NCBI RefSeq assembly: GCF_900094545.1
Contig: NZ_FMAH01000011.1
Coordinates: 62,001-126,000 of the forward strand
Source of the DNA: Martinezella miluonensis
GTDB lineage: Bacteria > Pseudomonadota > Alphaproteobacteria > Rhizobiales > Rhizobiaceae
Reading direction: 5' to 3'
Length of the DNA: 64,000 nucleotides
Positions 46,384 to 54,981 of this stretch are shown piece by piece (the first letter of the stretch is position 1; every line of letters begins with the position of its first letter). The notes under the pieces were generated by a model. The model did no database searches and had not been told where the DNA came from. It saw only the letters and a list, made by a program, of their open reading frames with translations. A program made the position numbers and the translations under genes.

Positions 46384-46399
46384 ATTTATCGCGATAAAT
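46384..46399. promoter_or_regulatory. ATTTATCGCGATAAAT palindrome
   Basis: A perfect 16-bp palindrome about 100 bases before the hydrolase start, sharing TATCGCGATA with 46318. Probably the operator of an unidentified TetR-, ArsR- or MarR-type regulator not encoded in this window. Confidence 0.55.
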
Positions 46400-46501
46400 A
46401 AAACTCGAGCCGGGACGATGCTGCGGCGGACGGCGGACAATCCACGCCTGCCGGCTCCATTCCTTACCCAATTTCGATGGCCGCGTTGCCGCCGCCCGGG
46501 C

Positions 46502-47548
46502 CTATGGCCCGGGCTTGTCGGCAAAATGTGAACTCGCGAACTCGGCGGCTCTTCCCCCCGCCTTCCTGGCATCGTCGAGCCAGAAGGGAAAAATCTGCCA
46601 TTGGTGGATCATGCCGGGCCAGACTTCCAGGCTGACATTCCCGCCTGCCTGCTGCACCTTGTCCGCCAGCCGCCTGCTGTCGTCGAGCAGCGTCTCGCGT
46701 GATCCAACCTGGATCAGCAGCGGCGGAAAGCGGGCAAAACTGGCATAGAGCGGCGACAGATCGGGATCGACGGCTGAGTGGCCGCGCGCAACGGCATCAT
46801 GAATGACTGCCAACTCGGCCTTGCCCATGAATGGATCCTGGGCAGCGTTGGCGGCCAGCGACTCTCCGGTTCCGGCAAAATCGGTCACCGGACTCATGGC
46901 AATGACGGCAGCGGGAAGCGCCCCGTTAAAACGGATCTGGTTCAGGACGACCTCGATAGCCAGGGTCGCTCCGACCGACTCGCCGGCAATCACGATGTTT
47001 CCGGCCTTGTATCCGGAAGACAAAAGCCAGCGGTAGGCGGCCATGGCATCGTTGATCTGTGCCGGAAAGCCGTAGTCGGGTGCGAGGCGATAGTCGATCA
47101 GCAGCACATCGGCCGATGCAGCCTTGGCAAGCAAGGCGGCGATGTTGCGGTGCGTTCTGAGCGAACCGCTATAGAAGCCGCCGCCATGCAGATAGAGAAT
47201 TGCCCGTCGGCCGATAGGGTGATGCAACCGGGCCGGCCATACCAGATTGGCGTCGATCCCATTGGCATCGACATGACGAATCTGCACGCGTGTCGGATCC
47301 GGCGTCGATGCCATCAGCTTTTCGAAGTCAGCGCGCCGCTGCACCAGATCCTTGTCGGACATAGCGCCATTCTGACGAATGGCGCCGATCAGCTTCTCGA
47401 CCTGCTCGCTCGATGCCTTCGTCTGCTGCTCGACATCGGACGCCTGCGCCCTTGATGTCGTCAGCTCCGTCGAGAGGCCGGCAGCTATCAGGACACCGAT
47501 TGCCATGGCAAAACGAAAGATGAAACGAAATGACCGGAACTCATTCAT
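46502..47548 (-). CDS. Exported alpha/beta hydrolase (HSL/acetyl-esterase family)
   Basis: A 348-residue esterase of the hormone-sensitive lipase family. Residues 1-36 are a signal peptide (FRFAMAIGVLIAAGLS...RAQA-SD). LYLHGGGFYSG is the oxyanion HGGG motif, AGESVGATLA holds the nucleophile Ser, and WPGMIHQWQIF the His, with Asp expected in SRETLLDDSRR. ATG 47548 fits the signal peptide; the longer frame adds no recognisable sequence. It is on the same strand as the chloroperoxidase-like gene, ~215 bases upstream of it, and divergent from the amidase. Likely acts on short acyl esters in the periplasm. Confidence 0.88.
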   Translation of the reverse strand: MNEFRSFRFIFRFAMAIGVLIAAGLSTELTTSRAQASDVEQQTKASSEQVEKLIGAIRQNGAMSDKDLVQRRADFEKLMASTPDPTRVQIRHVDANGIDANLVWPARLHHPIGRRAILYLHGGGFYSGSLRTHRNIAALLAKAASADVLLIDYRLAPDYGFPAQINDAMAAYRWLLSSGYKAGNIVIAGESVGATLAIEVVLNQIRFNGALPAAVIAMSPVTDFAGTGESLAANAAQDPFMGKAELAVIHDAVARGHSAVDPDLSPLYASFARFPPLLIQVGSRETLLDDSRRLADKVQQAGGNVSLEVWPGMIHQWQIFPFWLDDARKAGGRAAEFASSHFADKPGP

Positions 47549-47894
47549 ACAAATAGCCTTTTTCCCGCAAGGCCGCACACGATGTCGTGATGCCACGGTC
47601 GCAGAAATGCGACTTGTGTCAAGTATTGCAGGCGATATGAACTTGATTTCCATCTGCCGGACTGCCCAGTATGCCGCCAAAGAAGAGACCAGCCAGTATG
47701 ATTTGATGCGGCTGCTCGAAGCCACGCATCTGGCATTTCATGCCCATACCAGACTTGCATCCGGATCAAGGCTTGCTACGGTCCTCCAGACTTCGATCCA
47801 ATGTTCTGCAAATAGACGCGAACACGGCCTTTCCCGACACGGCAAAGCTGTCATAGGGTCTGGCCGAACGAAATTGTTAACAAGGTTCCGCAAC
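47549..47894. other. Non-coding divergent region
   Basis: About 350 bases between divergent genes. No supported gene, repeat or clear operator was seen here. Confidence 0.5.
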
Positions 47895-48806
47895 ATGGCG
47901 ACGCACCGTTTCACCCCCACTCTCTATTACAATGTCATCGGTTCGCTGCCGCCGGCCCTGCATGTGGCCGACGGCGATACCGTGATTACCGAAACGCTGG
48001 ATGCCGCCGGTTACGACAAGCATGGCGTTCACCGCATCTCAGGCCCCAATCCGATGAATGGTCCGATCTTCGTCGAAGGCGCGGAACCGGGCGATTCCCT
48101 CAAGGTCGAAATCCTGAGCATGGTACCGACGCGCGATACGGGTTTCACCCGCAGCGTCGTCGCAAGCAATGTTGTCGATCCTCAGGATGTGCGCGCGCTG
48201 CCCGCGAGCGAGAAGGTCATCTGGCAGATCGATCGCGAAGCCCTGACGACGAGGCTTGCCGAACCGGTCGCCGGCCTTGAGGCCTTCACGCTGCCGCTCG
48301 CACCGATGATCGGCTGCTTCGGGGTCGCGCCTTCGCTCGGCCAGGCCATATCGACCGCGACAAGCGGCGAATTCGGCGGCAACATGGACTATCGGCTGCT
48401 CGGACAAGGCACGACCATCTGGTTTCCGGTGGCGGCACCCGGCGCGCTCTTCTTCCTCGGCGATTGCCATGCCGTGCAGGGAGATGGAGAGATCGTCGGC
48501 ACGGGGATCGAAACCACCTTCGAGGTGACGGTGCGGCTCAGCGTGGAAAAGAAAAAGACGATCATCTGGCCGCGCGGCGAAACGGCGGACGATATTTTCA
48601 CCATCGGCAATGCCCGCCCGCTCGACCAGGCCTTGCAACACGCCACCAGCGAAATGCTGCGCTGGCTCGGCTCGGACTACGGGCTGGACAAGACGGCCGC
48701 CAGCCATCTGCTCGGTCAGGTCGTTCGCTACGATGTCGGCAATGTCTTCGACCCGGCTTACACCATGGCCTGCCGCGTTTCGAAATCCTGGCTGACGCGC
48801 CGGTAA
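47895..48806 (+). CDS. Acetamidase/formamidase family protein
   Basis: A 303-residue member of the FmdA/AmdA family, metal-dependent amidases that release ammonia from formamide, acetamide or related short amides. IEGAEPGDSLKVEI-like text (FVEGAEPGDSLKVEIL), LPLAPMIGCFGVAP, GEFGGNMDYRLLGQGTTIWFPV and FLGDCHAVQGDGEIVGTGIE are the conserved metal/substrate-binding blocks. At ~300 residues it belongs to the shorter subgroup. ATG 47895 is where family similarity begins. No transporter is adjacent. A rhizobial palindromic repeat follows the stop. Confidence 0.92.
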   Translation: MATHRFTPTLYYNVIGSLPPALHVADGDTVITETLDAAGYDKHGVHRISGPNPMNGPIFVEGAEPGDSLKVEILSMVPTRDTGFTRSVVASNVVDPQDVRALPASEKVIWQIDREALTTRLAEPVAGLEAFTLPLAPMIGCFGVAPSLGQAISTATSGEFGGNMDYRLLGQGTTIWFPVAAPGALFFLGDCHAVQGDGEIVGTGIETTFEVTVRLSVEKKKTIIWPRGETADDIFTIGNARPLDQALQHATSEMLRWLGSDYGLDKTAASHLLGQVVRYDVGNVFDPAYTMACRVSKSWLTRR

Positions 48807-48854
48807 GCACTTTCAGGAAAAGTGCGCAGCGGTTTTCCGTCCGGAATGCGTGAA
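48807..48854. repeat. Partial rhizobial palindromic intergenic repeat
   Basis: GCACTTT (48807) and AAAGTGC (48819) form a hairpin followed by GCAGCGGTTTTCCGTCCGG, a sequence style I associate with repeats common between rhizobial genes and related to parts of the element at 12042. It sits between convergent genes and may act as their terminator. Confidence 0.6.
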
Positions 48855-48877
48855 GCCTCTCATGCGCCAGCCGGATA

Positions 48878-50620
48878 TCAGCCGGCATCGAGCGACTGGT
48901 CGCGCCGCTGGCGCGACACGTTGCTCTCCTGCCGCTCCCGCGCCATGTGGCTGACGGCAGCGCGCAGCTGCGGATGCCGCGACATGAACAGGTTGAAGTC
49001 GCGGCGCTCCAGCACGAAGAGTTGACAGAAATCGACAGCAACGACATCGGCGGTGCGGCGCGCGCCGGTCAGCAGCGCCATTTCGCCGAAAAAGGAACCC
49101 GCGCCGAGCGGGATTTCGTCATCCTCAAGCTGTACTTCGACGGCACCGGAGGCGATGAAGAACATGCTGTCGCCACGATCGCCGGTGCGGATGACACGGT
49201 CGCCCGGCGAGGCCGATCGCGGCCGGAAGAGCAGAAGAAGCTCTTCATGCGCATTATCGTCCAACTCGGCAAACATCGGGAATGTTTCGATCAGCTGCTC
49301 GATCTCGAGATTATGCTGGCGATCGCGCTCCTCGCGCTGCTTGTTGATGACGGCCAGTTCGCGGCGAAGGCCATCCTGCTTTGCCATGCCGTATTTGTTC
49401 GCCAGCGACGGCCACCGGGAGAACGTCCATTTCTCTAGTTTTTCGATGGCAAAGAAAGCCAGCGGATTGAGCGTGATCGACAGGATCGCGCCTGCGAGAA
49501 TGAGATCCTGCCCTTCACGGGACAATAGACCCAGCGAAACGCCGAGCCCGGCCAGGATGAAGGAGAATTCACCGATCTGCGCCAGGCCGGCTGCCACTGC
49601 AAAGCCCATGCTGGCGGGATAGCGCAGCAACAGCACGACGCCGAAAGCAATCATCGACTTGCCCAGCATGATCAGCGCCAGCACGCCGATGATCATCAGC
49701 GGTTCGCGGATCAGGACCGATGGATCGAAAAGCATGCCGACCGAAACGAAGAACAGCACCGAAAAGGCATTCTGCAATGGCAGGGAGTCGGCTGCTGCCC
49801 TGTGGCTGAGATGGGATTCACTCATTACGAGGCCGGCAAAGAAGGCGCCGAGCGCGAAGGAAACCCCGAATATTTCCGCGGCGCCAAAGGCAATGCCGAG
49901 CGCGATCGCCAGAACCGACAGCGTAAACAGCTCGCGCGAGCCGGTGCGCGCCACCGACGTCAACAGCCAGGGCACAATGCGCGGGCCGAGGAAGATCGCG
50001 ACGGCGGCGAAAGCCACGACCTTGACGAGCGTCATGCCGATCGTCAGCCAGATCGAACCCGAAGCCGCATGATCGCCTGCCTCCGCATGGCCGCCCATGA
50101 CACCGGCGAAGGCCGGCAGCAGGACGAGAGCGAGCACCATGGCCAGATCCTCGACGATGAGCCAACCCACAGCCACACGGCCATTCGTCGAACTCACCAG
50201 ATTGCGCTCCTCCAGCGCCTTCAGGAGCACGACCGTACTGGCAACGGCGAGGCTCAACCCGAAGACCACGCCTGCGCCGATGCTCCATCCCCAGAGCGAG
50301 GTCAAACCGATACCCAGGACCGTGGCGATCATGATCTGGCCGATGGCGCCGGGAATGGCGACGCCGCGCACCGCCAAAAGGTCGGCGGCGGAGAAATGCA
50401 GACCGACGCCGAACATCAGGAGGATGACGCCGATCTCGGCCAATTGCGACGCCAGCGAGATGTCAGCGACGAAGCCGGGCGTGGATGAACCGATGATAAC
50501 GCCGGCAACCAAATAGCCGACCAGCGGCGGCAGACGTAGCCTGTCGGCCACATAGCCGAAAACAGCCGCGAATACGAAGCCGGCGGCAATCAATGCGATC
50601 AATGCAACGTCGTGCGGCAC
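48878..50620 (-). CDS. CPA2 (Kef-type) cation/proton antiporter with C-terminal cyclic-nucleotide-binding-like domain
   Basis: A 580-residue protein. Residues 1-~400 are a monovalent cation:proton antiporter domain of 12-13 helices (LPPLVGYLVAGVIIGSSTPGF, VGWLIVEDLAMVLALVL). In most KefB/YbaL relatives a TrkA-N domain follows; here residues ~420-445 are a coiled coil and ~450-560 a cNMP-binding-like domain (GDRGDSMFFIASGAVEVQL, GAGSFFGEMALLTGARRTADVVA). FGEMALL...RR..DV is the phosphate-binding cassette, largely intact. This suggests K+ or Na+ exchange gated by a cyclic nucleotide or another small ligand rather than by NAD(H). Confidence 0.9.
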   Translation of the reverse strand: MPHDVALIALIAAGFVFAAVFGYVADRLRLPPLVGYLVAGVIIGSSTPGFVADISLASQLAEIGVILLMFGVGLHFSAADLLAVRGVAIPGAIGQIMIATVLGIGLTSLWGWSIGAGVVFGLSLAVASTVVLLKALEERNLVSSTNGRVAVGWLIVEDLAMVLALVLLPAFAGVMGGHAEAGDHAASGSIWLTIGMTLVKVVAFAAVAIFLGPRIVPWLLTSVARTGSRELFTLSVLAIALGIAFGAAEIFGVSFALGAFFAGLVMSESHLSHRAAADSLPLQNAFSVLFFVSVGMLFDPSVLIREPLMIIGVLALIMLGKSMIAFGVVLLLRYPASMGFAVAAGLAQIGEFSFILAGLGVSLGLLSREGQDLILAGAILSITLNPLAFFAIEKLEKWTFSRWPSLANKYGMAKQDGLRRELAVINKQREERDRQHNLEIEQLIETFPMFAELDDNAHEELLLLFRPRSASPGDRVIRTGDRGDSMFFIASGAVEVQLEDDEIPLGAGSFFGEMALLTGARRTADVVAVDFCQLFVLERRDFNLFMSRHPQLRAAVSHMARERQESNVSRQRRDQSLDAG

Positions 50621-50790
50621 GGCGGTCCTTCCCGTTTCACGGCGTTAAAGCCTGTTCCTCTTTGTTTCAGGCTACCTAGCATCGCTTCTGCCGGGCCGTC
50701 TACCGGTGATATGAAACTGAGAGGAAACATCGCCTTGCCGATACACGGCCCGATATCAGGCTGAAGACAAGGCGATGTGACAGTCGACGC

Positions 50791-51840
50791 TTACTGGTCG
50801 AGAACGATCTGCAACTTTACGTCGCTCGGCCGGGCCTCGACGGCGCGGTCGAAGGCCTCGATGGATTGTTCGAAGGCGAAGGTCTCCGAGATCAGCGGCT
50901 TGAGATCGACGCGGCCGGAAGCGATCAGCGCGATGGAGCGCTCATACTGATGCGCATAGCGGAAGACCGTCTCGATGCGGATTTCCTTGGTCGAGGCGGT
51001 GGAAACGTCGAAGCCGACCGGATTGACCGGCAGACCGACGGCGACGATGACACCACCCGGACGCGGCAGCTCCATCACGGTATCCCAAGCCTTGGGCGAA
51101 CCAGAGCATTCGAAGATGACATCGGCACCCCAGCCGTCCGTCAGGCGGTTGACCTCTTCGATCAGGTTCTTTTCGCGAATATTGACGGGGATGACACCCT
51201 GGTACTGGGCAGCGATATCGAGCTTCGGTTGGGCAAGATCGGCAACGATCGCCCGCGCGCAACCGCCGGCAAGTGCTGCAACCGCCACCATGATACCGAT
51301 CGGACCGGCCCCAAGCACCACGGCCGTATCGCCGGGCGTAATGCGCGCCTTGGTCGCCGCCTGCATGCCGACAGCGAAGGGCTCGACCATCGCGCCCTCC
51401 GCAAAGCTGACATTGTCGGGCAGCTTGAAAGTGTAATTGGCCGGATGAACGACAAAGGGCGTCAGCACGCCATGAATCGGCGGCGTCGCCCAGAAGGTGA
51501 CGGCGGGATCGACATTGTACATGCCGAGGCGGCTCGCCTTGGAATTGGCATCGGGAACGCCCGGCTCCATGCAAACGCGATCACCGACCTTCAGATGCGT
51601 CACTCCGGCGCCGACTTCGACCACGGTGCCAGCGGCTTCATGGCCGAGCACCATCGGCTCGTTGACGATGAACGGGCCGATCTTGCCGTGCGTGTAATAG
51701 TGAACGTCAGATCCGCAGACACCGACGGTATGGATCTTGATCTTGACTTCTCCCCGCCCGGCCTCCTGCGGCAGTTCGATATCTCGGATCGCCAGCTCAT
51801 GCTGACGCTCCAACACCAGGGCACGCACCTTGCTCATCAC
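50791..51840 (-). CDS. Zinc-dependent NAD(P) polyol dehydrogenase (xylitol/sorbitol dehydrogenase-like)
   Basis: A 349-residue medium-chain dehydrogenase. [16 protein letters not shown] gives the catalytic zinc Cys and [12 protein letters not shown] the His-Glu. The structural-zinc lobe is degenerate (VCMEPGVPD), as in sorbitol and xylitol dehydrogenases. [16 protein letters not shown] binds the dinucleotide; an Asp soon after ([11 protein letters not shown]) favours NAD. AGAGGAAAAACGTG precedes tandem ATGs at 51840 and 51837. It stands alone, with no sugar transporter next to it. Confidence 0.91.
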   Translation of the reverse strand: MMSKVRALVLERQHELAIRDIELPQEAGRGEVKIKIHTVGVCGSDVHYYTHGKIGPFIVNEPMVLGHEAAGTVVEVGAGVTHLKVGDRVCMEPGVPDANSKASRLGMYNVDPAVTFWATPPIHGVLTPFVVHPANYTFKLPDNVSFAEGAMVEPFAVGMQAATKARITPGDTAVVLGAGPIGIMVAVAALAGGCARAIVADLAQPKLDIAAQYQGVIPVNIREKNLIEEVNRLTDGWGADVIFECSGSPKAWDTVMELPRPGGVIVAVGLPVNPVGFDVSTASTKEIRIETVFRYAHQYERSIALIASGRVDLKPLISETFAFEQSIEAFDRAVEARPSDVKLQIVLDQ

Positions 51841-52094
51841 GTTTTTCCTCTTTCAAAGCCGTCACCGACCCCGCTGCCGCAGAGCCGAATTTCCTGTCCG
51901 TTATACCCGTCCGAATGGATGCCGCGAAACGATCTTTGCGCAGCAGCAGGCTAAATCGCATTCAAACGGCGCAATGCACCAACCTCGCATCCATGAATTT
52001 TAGGGAAAGCTCATTATTTAACGGACCTATTGCCAATATTGACTGGCGTTCCATTTCTTGTCTTTCTAATAATCGACGAGAGGAGGGGCTCACT

Positions 52095-52235
52095 ATGGCA
52101 GTATACGATTGGACAGGTCAGCGTGTTCGCCGGATGAAAATGGTGCGCACGGCAAGCTTTGCAATGCTTCTGATTATCCTGATGGCGATACCCGCACTAT
52201 TGCTGCACTACAATCTTATCCAGTACCCCTATTGA
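52095..52235 (+). CDS. Small single-pass membrane protein
   Basis: A 46-residue protein (MAVYDWTGQRVRRMKMVRTAS...) with an excellent AGGAGG ten bases upstream. Residues ~18-38 (TASFAMLLIILMAIPALLLHY) are one transmembrane helix preceded by a basic segment, so the N-terminus should be cytoplasmic. It lies 21 bases from the convergent MFS gene's end. No family recognised. Small membrane proteins of this sort often tune a transporter or sensor, but nothing here shows which. Confidence 0.65.
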   Translation: MAVYDWTGQRVRRMKMVRTASFAMLLIILMAIPALLLHYNLIQYPY

Positions 52236-52256
52236 GCATCTTAGTAAGCAACGGCG

Positions 52257-53720
52257 TCACGCCGCCTTCCTCGCGCTAGCTTTCGGCTTGCGCGAAACAT
52301 TGTCGCCAGCCTTGCGATCGAGCGGCAGGCAATCCAGCACGGCGAGAAGCGCGATAATTCCAAGCAGAATGAAGGCGAGACGAAACTCGATGGCGACGAT
52401 GCCGGCTGCGCCAAGCGGCCCGCTGATCGCCTGGCCGATACGGATGCCAATGGCGCCGACGGCAATGCCCATGCCCATGGTCAGCTGAAAGATCGTGCTG
52501 AACAGGGTATTGGCGCCTGTCATCTGCTGCGGCGGAATGTCGGCAAAGGCGATCGTATTCAAGGCCGTGAAATGCATCGACCGGCACATGCCGCCGATGA
52601 ACAGCACCGGTATGATGAACCAGAGCGGCGTATCCGGCGAGAACAAGGCGCAAGCGGCGATGAAGACGGCATTCAAAATGCCGTTGACGATCAGCACCGG
52701 CTTGAAGCCGAAGCGCCGCAAGATCGGCGTCGTCGCCGGCTTCATCGCCAGATTGCCGGCAAAGACCGCCAGGGTCAGCATCCCCGCGTGAAAGGCGCTA
52801 AGTCCGAAGCCGACTTGAAACATCAACGGCAGCAGGAAGGGCACGGCCCCGATGGCGATGCGGAACAGCGACCCACCGGAGATGGTGATCGCGAAGCTTG
52901 GAAGCCGGAGCCCGGAGAGATCAATGAGGGGGTGCTCTGTCCGGAGAAAATGAAAGACGGCGACGGCAAGCAGGACGAGACCGACGATCACATAGGACGA
53001 AGCTTCCAGCCATGCGGGATCAGGGCGCCCGATCAGCTCCAACCCATACATCAGGCTTGCCAGACCGATGCCGCTGACGGCGAAGCCGACCCAATCGAAG
53101 GGTGGGCGCGCCGTGTTCTTGGTTTTCGGAATGAGCGTGAGCGCGAAGACGAACGCCAGGACACCGAGGGGCAGATTGAGGAAGAAGATCCAGCGCCAGC
53201 TCGCATGATCGGTGATGAAGCCGCCAAGCGGTGGCCCGAGGATCGGCGCCACCAGAGCCGGCCAGGTAATCGTCGCGATCGCCGAGATCAGCTTGTCCTT
53301 GGGCGTGTTGTTCAAAACGACCAGGCGGCCGACCGGCACCATCATCGCCCCGCCGATACCCTGCAGGATGCGCATGGCGACGAAGGAGGCGACGCCATTG
53401 GCAAAACCGCAGAGAACCGAGGCAAGCGTGAAGATGACGACTGCGGTGGTGAACACCAGCCGCGCGCCGAAGCGATCGCTGATCCAGCCGCTGATGGGAA
53501 TAAAGACACCGAGGGTCAGGAGATAGGCGCTCATACCGATATTGAGATCGACGGGGCGGGCACCGAAGGAAATGGCCATCTGCGGCAGGGCCGTCGCGAT
53601 GACCGTTCCATCCAGATTTTCCATGAAGAAAGCGCCGGCCACGAGCAGAGCAATCATAAGCGACCGCGAGCCTGCTGCCCGTGTTTCCTCCTTTTGCCCA
53701 CGCGTGGACATGTCATTCAT
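52257..53720 (-). CDS. DHA2-family multidrug exporter (EmrB-like)
   Basis: A 487-residue major facilitator with ~14 predicted helices. AGAFFMENLDGTVIATALPQMA is the DHA2 motif in helix 1, and SGWISDRFGARLVF the cytoplasmic loop motif A. The helix 5 antiporter motif reads around ALVAPILGPPLGGFITDHASWRWIFFLNLP. The proposed start at 53720 lies in a GGAGTAG-rich context; ATG 53711 is also possible. No HlyD-type adaptor is adjacent, so it probably works alone, pumping drugs or hydrophobic compounds to the periplasm. Confidence 0.92.
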   Translation of the reverse strand: MNDMSTRGQKEETRAAGSRSLMIALLVAGAFFMENLDGTVIATALPQMAISFGARPVDLNIGMSAYLLTLGVFIPISGWISDRFGARLVFTTAVVIFTLASVLCGFANGVASFVAMRILQGIGGAMMVPVGRLVVLNNTPKDKLISAIATITWPALVAPILGPPLGGFITDHASWRWIFFLNLPLGVLAFVFALTLIPKTKNTARPPFDWVGFAVSGIGLASLMYGLELIGRPDPAWLEASSYVIVGLVLLAVAVFHFLRTEHPLIDLSGLRLPSFAITISGGSLFRIAIGAVPFLLPLMFQVGFGLSAFHAGMLTLAVFAGNLAMKPATTPILRRFGFKPVLIVNGILNAVFIAACALFSPDTPLWFIIPVLFIGGMCRSMHFTALNTIAFADIPPQQMTGANTLFSTIFQLTMGMGIAVGAIGIRIGQAISGPLGAAGIVAIEFRLAFILLGIIALLAVLDCLPLDRKAGDNVSRKPKASARKAA

Positions 53721-54135
53721 CCGCCTACTACTCCGAATCCGCCTCGCATTTTTCCGCATTTAAACGGTTCTGCAACGTTTCCGATAGGCCGAAATCGCCC
53801 GATCCGATCATTTGACCGATCACGTTTCGATAGGGAGATGGTGCGCAATTTGATCGTCATGCAATCACCTTTCACGATGCGAACGGGCCGAAACGCGACG
53901 CATCTGCGGATCACATCAATGAACAGGCCAGTCAGTCTGTGCCAGTAGGCAGTCGTGCGGAAGACATGTTAGGGTTTTCCGTCGAAACATGCCGCACGAA
54001 GAACGGCAGCATTGATACAACAACCCTATGGAACAGCCTCAATGAAGCCGAGACACCAGCATGAAGCCTCCCGAGCCGGCATGGATTGATGATTGGTCTC
54101 GCGATGCGCATCAACAGGAATGAGAGCCCCACATA
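53721..54135. other. Non-coding divergent region
   Basis: About 415 bases between the exporter and the divergent GntR gene. No supported gene or clear operator was found. Confidence 0.5.
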
Positions 54136-54921
54136 ATGAAACATGGCCTTGACGCAGTGTCTGCTCCGGAGTCGAAACTGATCATAACGCAGTCACCATT
54201 CGATGCTTTTGTGCGAAAATACGGCACGACCCCTCGTCGCGGCGTCTTCGGCTATTTCGTCCATGAACTCGGTCGCCGCATTGTCGGCGGGCGCTACCCG
54301 GTCGGCACGACATTGCCGAACGAGCCGGATCTGGTCGAGCAATTTGGCATCAGCCGCACCGTTATCCGCGAAGCGATGAAATGCCTTGCCGGCAAGGGGC
54401 TGGTAGAGATCAAAACCCGCGTCGGCACGCGCGTCAAGGAACGCTCCAACTGGCATCACCTCGATACGGATGTCATGGTGTGGTACTACGAGACTGGCCC
54501 CTCGGTGGAAATCATGCGCTCCATCAAGGACCTGCGGTTGGCGCTCGAGCCAGAAGCGACGGCGCGCGCCGCCGCACGCTGTACAGATGAAGATATTGCC
54601 GCCATTCGCTCCGCCTACGAGGATATGGTTTCAAGTATCGGTGATATCAACACCAATGCCGATGCCGATCTGCGCTTTCATACGGCCATTTTCGCCGCCA
54701 CGCACAATATGATCTATTCGCAGCTGATCGACCTGATCGCCGTCGGAATCTACGCCAACCGGACGCTGTCAGGCCATGAAGACGTCGCGGAAGGCCAGAA
54801 GAGCGCCCTGCCCTATCACAAGGCCATTCTCGATGCGATCGCTGGGCGTGACGCTGATGCCGCGCTTCTGGCCTCGCGGCGCCTGCTGGACTCCTGGCTG
54901 GTCAACTATCGCGACTTCTGA
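54136..54921 (+). CDS. FadR-subfamily GntR regulator
   Basis: A 261-residue regulator. The winged helix spans residues ~38-105 (GGRYPVGTTLPNEPDLVEQFGISRTVIREAMKCLAGKGLVEIKTRVGTRV). The FCD domain has metal-ligand residues in NADADLRFHTAIFAATHN and the final LPYHKAILDAI. Similar proteins (DgoR, ExuR, UxuR types) sense sugar acids. No sugar-acid genes adjoin, so its target is unclear; the divergent exporter and its own promoter are the nearest candidates. Confidence 0.92.
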   Translation: MKHGLDAVSAPESKLIITQSPFDAFVRKYGTTPRRGVFGYFVHELGRRIVGGRYPVGTTLPNEPDLVEQFGISRTVIREAMKCLAGKGLVEIKTRVGTRVKERSNWHHLDTDVMVWYYETGPSVEIMRSIKDLRLALEPEATARAAARCTDEDIAAIRSAYEDMVSSIGDINTNADADLRFHTAIFAATHNMIYSQLIDLIAVGIYANRTLSGHEDVAEGQKSALPYHKAILDAIAGRDADAALLASRRLLDSWLVNYRDF

Positions 54922-54940
54922 TCGCATTGGCGCGAAACAA

Positions 54941-54974
54941 ATGCCGGCACCGGAAGAGACGACCGGGCCGGCAT
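54941..54974. terminator. Terminator hairpin between convergent gntR and exporter genes
   Basis: ATGCCGGC and GCCGGCAT form a perfect 8-bp stem with an inner CCGG/CCGG pairing possibility. It lies in the 60-base gap between two convergent stops. Confidence 0.6.
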
Positions 54975-54981
54975 CGTCGCA

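Noticed and set aside
52572..53948. 458-codon open frame antisense to the DHA2 exporter
   Set aside because: Charged repeats of Asp/Gly/Arg without motifs; typical mirror of a membrane-protein gene.
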